A stretch of 64,000 bases of DNA from Escallonia rubra. Its lineage: Eukaryota > Streptophyta > Magnoliopsida > Escalloniales > Escalloniaceae. The notes under the pieces were generated by a model that made no database searches, was not told the DNA's origin, and was given only the letters and a program-made list of their open reading frames with translations. Within the stretch, counting starts at the first letter, position 1. Each line of letters starts with the position of its first letter. A program made the translations under genes and the position numbers. Below, one piece after another: positions 1-9,753 of this stretch. The DNA lies in assembly GCA_033065855.1 (NCBI GenBank), contig JAVXUO010002083.1, forward strand, positions 1-64,000, given 5' to 3'.

Positions 1-1136
1 TCCAAGCCATCCAATATTGTTACATGGGAAGCATTACCATCCCTGCATGAAATTTCACATTTGGATGCTTTTTTCCAGCAATTACAGACTCAAGTCTCAT
101 GAAGTTATTAGTGTTGGTGAGTGTGAAGACCAGATGTGCAAGACTTTCAAATCAAGTCAATGTAAGCATAGGTTGCAAGTTGAGTAACAAGACCTCCAGA
201 AGAACATTATGACCCTTATTATTATATAATATAAGATGCATATGATTACTATGTCCCCATAAGTGTACACAGAGGAAATTAAACTAATGGATTTCCACTG
301 CTGAGAGTGACTTGTCTACCCTTCAGCCCCAGAAAAAAGGGTTTAACAACTACTCATGAAAGAGCCTTACAAGTATAGCTAGATACAAAATGGATAATAC
401 AATTATAATTGTTTATTTGAATAGTAAATTTCCTGCAATTAAAAACATTTGGTTAGTGATCTGAGGTTATCCATTCAAGTGCTCTAAATCTCAGTTTGTT
501 TGTCCAAATAGTTGTAAAGCAGGATTATTCCTTTTTCAAGATAAATAAGAGAAAGAGTGAGAAGTGCGCTTTGCGCTTTCGTAATTTACAAGTATTCGTT
601 TCATTTGTCACAGAGTTGTCAAATAGCTTTTTCTGCAGAGGTTCTCATGTTTTTATCATAGTATATGTACATTTAAAAGCTATGAAAATATCTAGCTTTA
701 GTCCTGAGAAAGTTGACTCTACTAGTAGTCAGATAAAAAGCCACTAGTAATATAATACTCCTACTGGGTGTGATAGTTCAATATGAAAGTATAAGCGTAA
801 TTTCTCATTTCATTTTCTTGCAAAGGAACAACAATTGACTTTGCCACCATCCTTAGACATGTAAGCATTATCTTATATGACTTTGTGGTTAAGTTTTAAC
901 TCTGTTTGAAATAAAATGGCGATCCTTCCTTTTCATCGAAAATTACTTTTTGACTTATTGCAGAATTCTTTGGTAAAATTTGGTATACGTGATGATTGAA
1001 TTGACAGGTAAAAATCGCCGATCAACTAATTATCGTTTGACAAGTGATGTGAAGACTAAAAGAGGTGAGTAAGTGGATGCTTACACGTACTAAATCTATT
1101 CCTAAAAATTTACAAAAAAAATAAAATAAAACATTA

Positions 1137-1166
1137 CTAGCTAAAACCCCATGCTATACACGGGAA
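1137..1166 (-). mobile_element. Helitron-like 3' terminus
   Basis: Read on the minus strand, a 6-bp stem (CCCGTG with CATGGG, one G-T pair, loop TATAG) is followed closely by GTTTTAG and CTAG next to a host T. A short hairpin just before CTRR, inserted between A and T, is the standard 3' end of plant Helitrons. No matching 5' end was found, so the element's length is unknown. It could be chance in AT-rich DNA. Confidence 0.35.
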
Positions 1167-1348
1167 GAAAAATATTTTAGTATGAAGTGGGAGAAGAGAG
1201 GTCATTTCAGCAACGATTAGATGTCGGCTTGGAGATTACTTTCTGACTAATTAAAATTTAACATCTATTTAGTTACATTTTAGAAATAAAATATTAAAAA
1301 AAAGAATTAAAAGTTTGGAAGACAAAGACTATATCAACTGAATCCAAA

Positions 1349-1400
1349 TCTATACTACTCTATACTACTTATAATGAGAATAAATTTTTTTATTTTTGGT
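1349..1400 (+). mobile_element. Helitron-like 5' terminus
   Basis: The sequence TCTATACTACTTATAATGAG followed by a T-rich stretch resembles the TCTATACTA-type 5' ends of plant Helitrons. A slightly shifted copy of the first motif lies just before it. No partner 3' end was placed with confidence. The hairpin near 7985 is the right orientation but would make the element span the PI4K gene, which seems unlikely. Confidence 0.25.
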
Positions 1401-3189
1401 GTAATACCCTTTTGGTGTTACACTGAAAGTGATTATGGTGACGGCATGTGTCCAAAATGAGGATAAAATTGTAAAACCCATTTTTAGTATTACATAACTA
1501 TCTACCTATAATAGTGACAAGTGGCATTACAAGAAAATTTTAAAAAGTGACACAAAATAAAAAATTTAATTGGTAAGTAACTACCTATAAAATATGTTTT
1601 TTCACAAGTTAAAATTCAATAGAAAATATAGTTAAAATTTTTTAAAGGCCAAGTTTAATACGATAATAATATTTTGCTAACTTATTTTTTTGTTATTTAA
1701 GATTCATTTTACTGAATATGACAATAAACATGTATACGTAATGTTTGATTTTTTTTTATAACAAAATTTGTACTAATAATTTTATTTTCGGACACGGATC
1801 GCGTGTGCCATGGTGACTCGTACATATAATATAGATATCGTTCAAAAGTTATTAAATCGTCGCTATACAATAGTTTGTCCGTTTTAATTTTCAAAGTCTT
1901 TACCGCAGTAAAAAGGATGGCAGTTTTGTTATTTGAGTTACCTCAAAGAACCGGGGGCACAGAAATGGTAAAAACAAAAACGCCCATTCGCTGCTACTAC
2001 CTGTTCGAAGCTGACGACGCCACGTCACAGCCCAATGGCTTATCTCCACGTCACCCGCCATCCCTCCCGCCCCCTTCCCCCAAGATCAACGGCTGTAATC
2101 ACGTGTTCTAGACTCTTCGAAATAGGATCAGGAGGGAGGGAGACAAGATTTATTGACAGATTAACTAGTCGTCAAGAAAAGGGAGAGCGAGCGAATTGAC
2201 AAGACTACCCTTAACAACGGAATAGTTGTAAATTCAACCCTTGGAATTTCTATTTTGCGAAATCCACCCTACTATATTTAAAGTACGTGTTACACTTTTT
2301 CTTGAGATGAGAGCACTTAGAGAAACTGCATGTTATATTGTCTAACACTGTAGGGGGAAACATCACGGGCATGAGTCCCAATCGCCATGATTGTTGGCGG
2401 TGTGGCTGAGAAAAGAGGAGAATTTAGAAGTGAAAAAAAAAGGGCGGAGATTTTGGAAGTGTATATATATATAAACTAACAAAAAATACATTGTTAATAT
2501 AAAAAAAACAATTAAAATACTTTTGAGCGTCTTAATGCCCGTAATGAGATGTTGAAAACGACACGGGAAGGTATCCCACCTTGTTGGATTCTGTTGATTT
2601 TCTTTAGCGTATATGTTTGCTCAATACTTATAACTTTTTGTTCCAAAATTTTAAAAATAAAAAGAACTTGTAATGACACGTTGATCGGTTAAAAAAAGTC
2701 AAGATTTAGTTTTTTATTTTTCAATATCAAGGGAAGTTAGATAAAAGCTAATGCATCCCCACTCTTGGCCGATTACCGCTTGGGGCATCAACTTTTAACT
2801 TATCCGCAAGGGAAGCCGGTGGAGTTGCCAGAATTTGCAGTTCCTGGCCTCCTTACGTGTAAATGCTAGTTGACATCTTGATTGTCGTTCCACCGGATCC
2901 CTAATTCGGTAAATCAAATTACCATAGAGATCGGTATATGTAGTTAGTTGTAAGAAAAAAAGATTCTTCGTTCAAACAAATGTTTTCGGGACTAATGCGG
3001 ATAATCTTGTAAACCGATAGTTTTTTCGATGGACCAATTTGCAAACTACACTACAGTGGTGCCAAGGGTAGCATCATCAATCCACCATACTTAGAGGGAG
3101 AGAGAGAGTGTTGCATTATTTTGGTTTTTAACCAGGGTTAGTTATGTAACCATAGGTTTGACGCGTTACGTTCTTCACTGCAGAGAGAC

Positions 3190-4595
3190 CGGAGTTAAAA
3201 ATGAACATTCGCAGAAGATATATAGAGAGGCGCACACAGACAGGGACACCCCTCCTCAAAAGCACATCAAAATATAGATACAGAGAGATATATAGAGAAA
3301 GAGATAGAGAGAGAGAGAGAGGAAGGCAAGGGTTTTGGGCTTGGGACAGCGATACGCAGTGACACTCCCGATTGAATCTTAGCCGGTGAACCTTCTGATT
3401 CTGAACGTCGGATTGAAGTATCAGGAATCTTCGCGTCGTTGATAAGGCGACGTCGTCGTTTCTCTCTCTGTTTTTGGTGCCTGAGAGTGAGTGGATCCTT
3501 CAGATCTAGCCGTCTGGTCAGTTTGTCCTTCAGATTTCATCGATTTGTCAGTGGCTTGTTGGTTGATTTTGTTCTTAATCAGCCTGAAGTCGTAGTAACT
3601 GGCTTATCAATGAACGAATCTTCGTGATTGGCCCTTTTTGGTGCTAGTCTTGGATAGCTGTTCTCGTTTGGAGATTGATTGATGTGCTTTTGTTGTGTTT
3701 GTTTGATTTCTTAGGATTTTCTTTTTATTTTACTTTTGTGGAAATGCTTTCGTGGATTGCTGCAATATTTTTTTATTAGTTAGAAATTCTTATGCGTTTT
3801 TTGTAAGTTCTGGCGGAGCTTTAAATTGTTTATAATGTGGAAAAAATATGTAGCAATTTGTATGAGAGATTTGGTGTTTAGCCAGATCTTAAGAATAATT
3901 TTTTGGTGTGTCTTGATATATCTATCTGAATACTCTTTTAAGCGCGAGAATGCCTACAATCAACTAAATTGATAAGAGTAATCTTTTATCAGTGGCTTTG
4001 CCGTGTAACTCGATTCTTGGAATTGTTATGGATACTGCTTTTTCTTAATCATTTTGAGTTACAATGCGTAGATCTCAGTTTTCGGTTAATTTTTCTATGC
4101 TTGGTTTATCATATCCAGAAACAAAGGTTTTGTTATGCTTATTTTTTTCTTGATTTAATAAAGTGAAGCATACATTTCAATTAATCTTTGCTGATTAGTT
4201 GGTTTATTCAGTAGATTAGGGTCCTAATGTTTCAAACATTCTTGATGGCTTACTCCCTGTCATTGTTATCCTTGGTAAGTGAATCGGCTGTTGTTGTTTT
4301 TTACAGATTGTTGTCCACTGCCTTATTCAAATCATCAGATGGCTCTTTCGATGTAGTAATCGTGCTACAACTCTCCCTTCTGCCTCTAATAGCTTGCTGT
4401 GCTTTCGGATCTGTCATGGAATTGTGAGGGTGGTCTGAGTATCGCTTTGCTAATTAATGATTGTTTTTGGCTTGTACTCTTCCCGATTGCAACCGGCTTC
4501 TGAGTTTGGCACTCGCTCGAGGGTGAGGAAGAAGGTCTCTTCTGCTGCCAGCTTGGTTGCCGTCTGTATAGTCAATTGGCCTGTTTCTTCCTTTC
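3190..4595 (+). promoter_or_regulatory. Promoter and transcribed leader of the PI4K gamma gene
   Basis: A purine-rich stretch with GATATATAGAGA repeats (about 3215-3325) and a GA microsatellite is followed by about 1.2 kb of T-rich sequence with no long reading frame before the ATG at 4596. T-rich DNA of this kind is typical of a 5'-UTR intron. A plausible donor is GTGAGT at 3487 and a plausible acceptor is the pyrimidine-rich TTTTTTACAG ending at 4306. The pairing is a guess. Arabidopsis PI4K gamma genes are known to have intronless coding regions, which fits an intron confined to the leader. Confidence 0.45.
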
Positions 4596-6518
4596 ATGTC
4601 TCCTAACTTGGACAGCCCTGTCCAGACACAAATGGCCGTCGCAGTTTTTAGCAGCCCACTTGGCAGGGAGTATCACGGAAACAATAGGATGGAAGGCAAA
4701 TCTGGCAGGAGACGTGTTTTTGTGCAGACTGAAACTGGTTGTGTTTTAGGGATGGAGTTGGATCGAAGTGATAACGCGCATACTGTGAAGAGGAGATTGC
4801 ATCTTGCTCTGAATGTTCCGGTTGAGGAGAGCTCATTGACTTTTGGTGATATGGTGCTGAAGAATGACCTTAGTGCGATTCGACGTGATTCGCCTCTTCT
4901 TCTTACTAGGAATGTAATGCACAGAAGTTCATCAACTCCTTGTCTCTCACCTACGGGGAGGGATATCCAACAAAGAGATTTTAGTGGCCCTGTTGAGATT
5001 TTAGGGCACACTGACAGCTTTGCCAGAACAAAACAACTTGTCAAGGACCTTGTCAAGGACATTGTCAAGGCGATGAAGGTTGGGGTTGATCCAATTCCAG
5101 TACATAGCGGGCTTGGAGGTGCATACTATTTTAGAAACAGCAGAGGTGAGAGTGTTGCTATTGTGAAGCCAACCGATGAAGAACCTTTTGCGCCAAACAA
5201 TCCGAAAGGCTTTGTGGGAAAAGCTCTTGGGCAGCCAGGCTTAAAGCGGTCTGTGCGAGTTGGCGAAACAGGGTTCAGAGAAGTTGCTGCTTACCTTCTC
5301 GACCATGATCACTTTGCTAATGTGCCTCCAACTGCACTGGTCAAGATTACCCACTCGGTTTTTAACGTTAATGACGGGGTGAAAGGAAACAAACCTCAAA
5401 ACAAGAAGCTGGTTAGCAAGATTGCATCTTTCCAGCAGTTCATCCCGCATGATTTTGATGCAAGTGACCATGGGACATCAAACTTCCCTGTTGCTGCCGT
5501 GCATCGTATTGGCATATTAGATATTAGGATTTTTAACACGGACAGACATGCAGGAAACCTCTTAGTTAGAAAGCTTGATGGTGCTGGAAGTTTTGGTCAA
5601 GTAGTACTCGTTCCAATTGATCATGGTCTATGTTTGCCAGAGTGTTTGGAGGATCCATATTTTGAGTGGATCCACTGGCCTCAGGCTTCAATTCCGTTTT
5701 CAGAAGATGAACTTGAGTACATAGAAAAGCTTGATCCTGGTAAGGACTCTCAGATGCTACGAGATGAGCTGCCGATGATTCGGGAGGCCTGCCTCCGAGT
5801 GTTGGTTCTGTGCACAATTTTCCTCAAGGAAGCTGCTGCTTTTGGTCTCTGTCTTGCTGAGATTGGTGAAATGATGAGTAGGGAGTTTCATGGCGGTGAA
5901 GAGGAACCTAGCGAGCTTGAGGTTCTGTGCATCGAGGCAAGGAGGTTGATTGCCGAGACACAGGTTTTATCTCCCAGGGCTGAAGCAGAAGACGATGGGT
6001 TTCAATTTGATTTAGACTGTGAGGAAGCAGGATTTGACTTTACCTCGGACATGTCATCAGAGGACTTCATGACTAAGTCGCCATTTAGTATGGGATTTGG
6101 AAATGGTAGTGGCAGATCCACACTTTCTAAGCTAGACGAGAGCATTGAGGAGGAAGAGGAGAGTGAAGGAGAGGAAGATGACACTGGATCTGTAGGCCCC
6201 AGAAAGATGCCGACCATTTCCAAGCTATCCATGTCGCTCAAGAACAATTGTTTGGGTGTGAACCAGAAGTACCAAAAGTCCTCTGGAGCAAAGCCAGCAA
6301 GTGGATATCTGGCTAGCTCATCATCTGGACATAGGAGTGCAAACGAGCAGCTTCCTGCAAGCCCTAACTTTGTGAAGTTAGCAGACATGGATGAGGAGGA
6401 ATGGGTTCAGTTTCTAGAGAAGTTCGAAGAGTTGCTGTATCCTGCTTTTGCTAAGCGCAAGTCTGTGACCATTGGCCAGAGGCAGAGGCAGAGGCTCGGG
6501 ACTTCGTGCCAGTTTTGA
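4596..6518 (+). CDS. Phosphatidylinositol 4-kinase gamma (ubiquitin-like domain plus PI3/4-kinase domain)
   Basis: This single-exon 640-residue protein belongs to the plant type II phosphatidylinositol 4-kinase gamma family, most like the PI4K gamma 5/6/7 group. Residues 38-108 form a ubiquitin-like domain (RRVFVQTETGCVLGMELDRS at its start). Residues about 163-430 form the PI3/4-kinase domain, with GLGGAYYF, the lysine of AIVKP near residue 191, the catalytic NTDRHAGN near 314-321 and the metal-binding IDHGLCLPE. An acidic linker (EEEEESEGEEDD) and a conserved tail (DEEEWVQFLEKFEELLYPAF) follow. The start is chosen because MSPNLDSPVQTQMAV is the family's usual N terminus. Known family members phosphorylate phosphatidylinositol or act as protein kinases in ABA and stress signalling; which of these this one does is not visible here. 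The gene looks intact. The next gene, the DNA glycosylase, is on the opposite strand and ends about 9 kb away. Confidence 0.95.
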   Translation: MSPNLDSPVQTQMAVAVFSSPLGREYHGNNRMEGKSGRRRVFVQTETGCVLGMELDRSDNAHTVKRRLHLALNVPVEESSLTFGDMVLKNDLSAIRRDSPLLLTRNVMHRSSSTPCLSPTGRDIQQRDFSGPVEILGHTDSFARTKQLVKDLVKDIVKAMKVGVDPIPVHSGLGGAYYFRNSRGESVAIVKPTDEEPFAPNNPKGFVGKALGQPGLKRSVRVGETGFREVAAYLLDHDHFANVPPTALVKITHSVFNVNDGVKGNKPQNKKLVSKIASFQQFIPHDFDASDHGTSNFPVAAVHRIGILDIRIFNTDRHAGNLLVRKLDGAGSFGQVVLVPIDHGLCLPECLEDPYFEWIHWPQASIPFSEDELEYIEKLDPGKDSQMLRDELPMIREACLRVLVLCTIFLKEAAAFGLCLAEIGEMMSREFHGGEEEPSELEVLCIEARRLIAETQVLSPRAEAEDDGFQFDLDCEEAGFDFTSDMSSEDFMTKSPFSMGFGNGSGRSTLSKLDESIEEEEESEGEEDDTGSVGPRKMPTISKLSMSLKNNCLGVNQKYQKSSGAKPASGYLASSSSGHRSANEQLPASPNFVKLADMDEEEWVQFLEKFEELLYPAFAKRKSVTIGQRQRQRLGTSCQF

Positions 6519-6860
6519 GATATGAGGTATAACTAAATATGTCGCTACTAGCGATGACTGAAGAAGAAGAATAATAAGACTGCAGGCTTGTTGGAGTGAA
6601 GTATTTCCTAGGCTAGGGTTTGGTTTATCAGTTCTTTTTCCTCTCCCCGGAAGTTGTAGTAGCAGGGAGGCATTGCAGCAGTAGAAGACCGTACTGTACA
6701 TATTCTTTAAGGCCAACTCGGTGAAAGAGTTGAGTAACACTAGCTTATGTTTCCCTTCTTGACACCTTTATTTTTTCTTTCACTCCTTGTGGACTTTGTT
6801 TGATAAATAAGTTGTAGAAAACGCAATCGAAAAGAATGTATTGTACATATTGAGTCTTGT
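6519..6860 (+). other. 3' untranslated region of the PI4K gene
   Basis: The sequence after the stop stays moderately GC-balanced to about 6850. It contains GATAAATAAG near 6800 and TTGTACATATTG near 6840, which resemble plant near-upstream polyadenylation elements. The exact end is not determined. Confidence 0.4.
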
Positions 6861-7034
6861 GTTCCTTTCATCTCTTGTTGCTGCTTTTCTCCTCGTTGTT
6901 TTTCCTGGTCTCAATGCGCGCTCCTGATAGGCATATTTTCCTGAACGTCCGCAACGTAGTTTGTGCAGATTTTAGGCTGGCCGAGGCTCGAAGAGGAACT
7001 CAAGAATTCATTAGAAATGGCCAACGAGTTACAA

Positions 7035-7088
7035 TTTGTCCCTTCAGACTACAGAGAGATGCACGATTCGGCTCTCTCGTCTCTCATC

Positions 7089-7123
<35 letters not shown>

Positions 7124-7215
7124 GTCGAAGTTAATTGTCCCTTCAGACTACAGAGAGATGCACGATCCGGTTCTCTCGTCTCTCATCTAATTATATATAT
7201 ATGAAAGCCGAAGTT
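7035..7215 (+). repeat. Tandemly duplicated segment with a TA microsatellite
   Basis: A segment of about 100 bp that begins TGTCCCTTCAGACTACAGAG, runs through ATGCACGAT and CTCTCGTCTCTCATCTAATT and ends in a (TA)n run plus ATGAAAG(T/C)CGAAGTTAA occurs twice in a row, at about 7037-7134 and 7136-7216. The copies differ mainly in TA-run length (about 14 repeats against about 4) and a few substitutions. This points to a recent local duplication with microsatellite length change. Confidence 0.8.
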
Positions 7216-9300
7216 AAGAGAATGTTGTTAAGTCATAGCTTACTTGGACACTCTCTTAAGTCGTCATATAGACTTTCCTATTTTAAATTGTTAAAATATT
7301 TTAAAATTACTTACCTTTGTAATAATGATTTGAACTTATTCGCTCTCTCTTTCTCTCTCACTCCCTCTCTCTCTCTCTCTCTCTCTATCTGATTTGGATT
7401 CATTCTTTCCATTTGTCATAGATTTTAACTTCTATGTCAACATGTATCAGTCAAAAATTTTATTTATATTTTTACAATTTCATTAATTCTTAGATTTTGA
7501 CAAAAGTAATTATCTATATATTCTTTTTTAATATTAAATCTTTTTTATTGTTTAGGAGAACACGATATTCTGTATCAGTTTTTCTATTAAACTAACATAG
7601 TCTCTTTCCTTTTGTTTAACTGCAAGTTTTATATATAGTTTATGCTCCCATTATTTTTTCCAATCATTTATTATGTAATGTTATTATTTTTTTTTTTTGT
7701 GGTCTTAAGTAATACAACTTCAACACACGAGTTATTATTGGTATTATTATTGCAATTGTTATTAGTTAGGAGATACTATTTCTATTATTTCACACACTAT
7801 TTTTCATCGTCATTTGTCACAAAAAAAACGAATAATATTTTACTCAAGTTCATTTCTAACGATAAAAATTGGTAAGAGAACTCCTTTAAAAATGTAAAAA
7901 TATTTTTTTAATTATCTTATTGTCACTATCAATTTTATAGTTGTTATTAAGCATTAAATACAAGATTTCTCAATAAATATTTTTATAATTATTTCCGTGT
8001 GCAACGCACGGGATTAAAATTAATTATTATATGAATGAACCGGTGTCATTTTAGGTTTACAGTGTAAGTTTTAAGGATATGTCAATGTCATGGGACCAAA
8101 CAATGTCACTAGGATGACCTATGTTCTCCAAATAAAATTTTTGACAGGTCTAGACAGATTCTTTGGTACAAATTCGTGAAAATCAAAGAAGAAACAGGTC
8201 ACGTCGTGTCTTGGCCATATGTCAAAGGGTTGTTCAAGGATTATAATCAAGAGGAATATAACAAAAGTAACCCTATAGATGCTGACAGTCACCATAAGCT
8301 AAACAGAAAACTTGGCAAGCAACAAAAGAACTCATATGACGAGGTCCCACTACCCACTGTGAGTGAACTGGATTCATCATTAACGTTGAACTACTTTTAT
8401 GAGTTAATGATATCAAGTTTAGTTCAAGCGAGGATAAGGATCCTCTGCTGTCGCTGTAGCAGCTATAACGATTAAAGAGTATCACCTACAAAAATTTTCG
8501 TCGTTGCTGAAACTTATTTGAAAATATTTTGTCGGTAAAAATGTATTAACAACAATTTTCTATTACAACAGAAGCGCTCTACAGAAGAATCTTATTATGA
8601 GGATAACGATCATCTGTTATGTTGTAATAATTTTAATGACAAAAGATTGTCATTAGAGACTGCTACTTCAAGAACGGAAAAAGGAAAAGATGGAATTTAG
8701 ACATCCAATAGAGGTTCAGTTCAATTAGTTTGTATACATACGGGTGGAGAAAAAAAACTGAGACTCCATTTGTTACAAAAAAGAACTTATAATATTCATT
8801 TTAGGAACCGAATCGTTATCAAAGATGTCTTTTAATGACATTTTTTTCGCCGGTATCAACTTATGGACTCGGCCTTCTCATAACAAAAACAGAGTGCAAG
8901 CAATTCGATGTTTTGCGTGTCATTTCGCATAAAAGGAATGATTACTCGTGGAAATGGAAGCTATATTAGAATGGGATAAGCACATAGATTTGGTGAGAGT
9001 CTTAATCAGCAGTCAAGTTCAAGCCAACGAAGCCTCGTCAGGTGATGAAAGAGCTGCTTGGTTTTGACTAGAAACATTAGAGGATATAACAGTGATAATG
9101 ATTTTGAGCGACAGCGTGTGTGGCAACCTGATCTTTGATTGGCACTTGTTCTTGGAATGGGCCTCATGTGGGCATGCTTTGCAATTTAAGTCATAATTAT
9201 GATGATAATGACACGAGGATTTGAAGACAAACAACAGTGAGGCTCATAATTGGCTCAAATTGTTTAATGCTATTTCCTATAATGATTTGAAGTCTCACAG
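7216..9300. other. Intergenic DNA, mostly AT-rich
   Basis: There is a CT microsatellite at about 7342-7388 and long T-rich runs. A 99-codon open frame at 8176-8475 has no recognisable domain and is probably chance or a decayed fragment. A 17-nt hairpin near 7985 is listed separately. I see nothing else I can name. Confidence 0.45.
7983..8022 (+). mobile_element. Helitron-like 3' hairpin
   Basis: The segment CCGTGTGCAACGCACGG folds into a 7-bp stem with a CAA loop, the shape usual a few bases before a plant Helitron 3' end. The expected CTRR after it is not exact (TTAATT follows), so this may be a decayed end or an unrelated palindrome. Confidence 0.25.
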
Positions 9301-9480
9301 TCACGAACGTATGAATGGTCTGTGAACGGTTCTTATATCTGATGCTTCTCTCCTTCTTGATCATAGTTTTGAGTTGGACATCAAGATTTAACACGGTATC
9401 AGAGCTAGGCTTAGATCTAGGCACTACCTCGGTTGGTTGCTTTCTCACCACTTCTTTTAGATCTACAGTTTGTTTTAGTC
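9290..9480 (+). mobile_element. LTR-retrotransposon fossil fragment: LTR end and primer-binding site
   Basis: CGGTATCAGAGCT at 9394-9406 is one base from TGGTATCAGAGC, the initiator-methionine tRNA primer-binding site of many Ty1/copia elements. It directly follows TTTAACA, a plausible LTR end. The following sequence has no coding region. This is a fragment of an old element, and its family is inferred only from the primer-binding site. Confidence 0.55.
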
Positions 9481-9753
9481 GGCTTGAACCTTGAAATCAC
9501 CTCATGCATACTATATTAACTTCATATTCTATATTAGCATATATCTAAATATGATAGTAATACTTATGTTTGGCAAAGATTTTTGGAAACAAATAACAAA
9601 ATCTAAAAGATTCTAACTCATACGAGTTAAAAATGAACTTAAAGGTAAAAGCGATAATCAAATAGACATTTTTTCTCGAACATTAGATCAAGCGGACCCC
9701 CTTCTCTTACTTATTTTTCGCACTTATTTGATTTGCATAAGGAACTTAGCGAT

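Larger units (their letters stand above)
1..3190. other. AT-rich intergenic DNA left of the PI4K gene
   Basis: I see no convincing gene here. The stretch is AT-rich with many short homopolymers, and its small open frames show no domain or codon signature. It holds two Helitron-like ends, listed separately. A minus-strand frame ending in a stop at 20-22 could be the tail of a gene outside the window, but I could not identify it. Confidence 0.5.

Noticed and set aside
20-100. Minus-strand open stretch ending at a stop at 20-22, possibly the last exon of a gene
   Set aside because: Only about 27 codons, no recognisable motif and no convincing acceptor. The rest of any such gene would have to lie to the right, where nothing fits.
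8176-8475. 99-codon frame starting MKIKEETGHVVSWPYVKG
   Set aside because: The composition is partly protein-like, but I see no domain, no clear promoter or splice context, and AT-rich repeats surround it. Not called as a gene.
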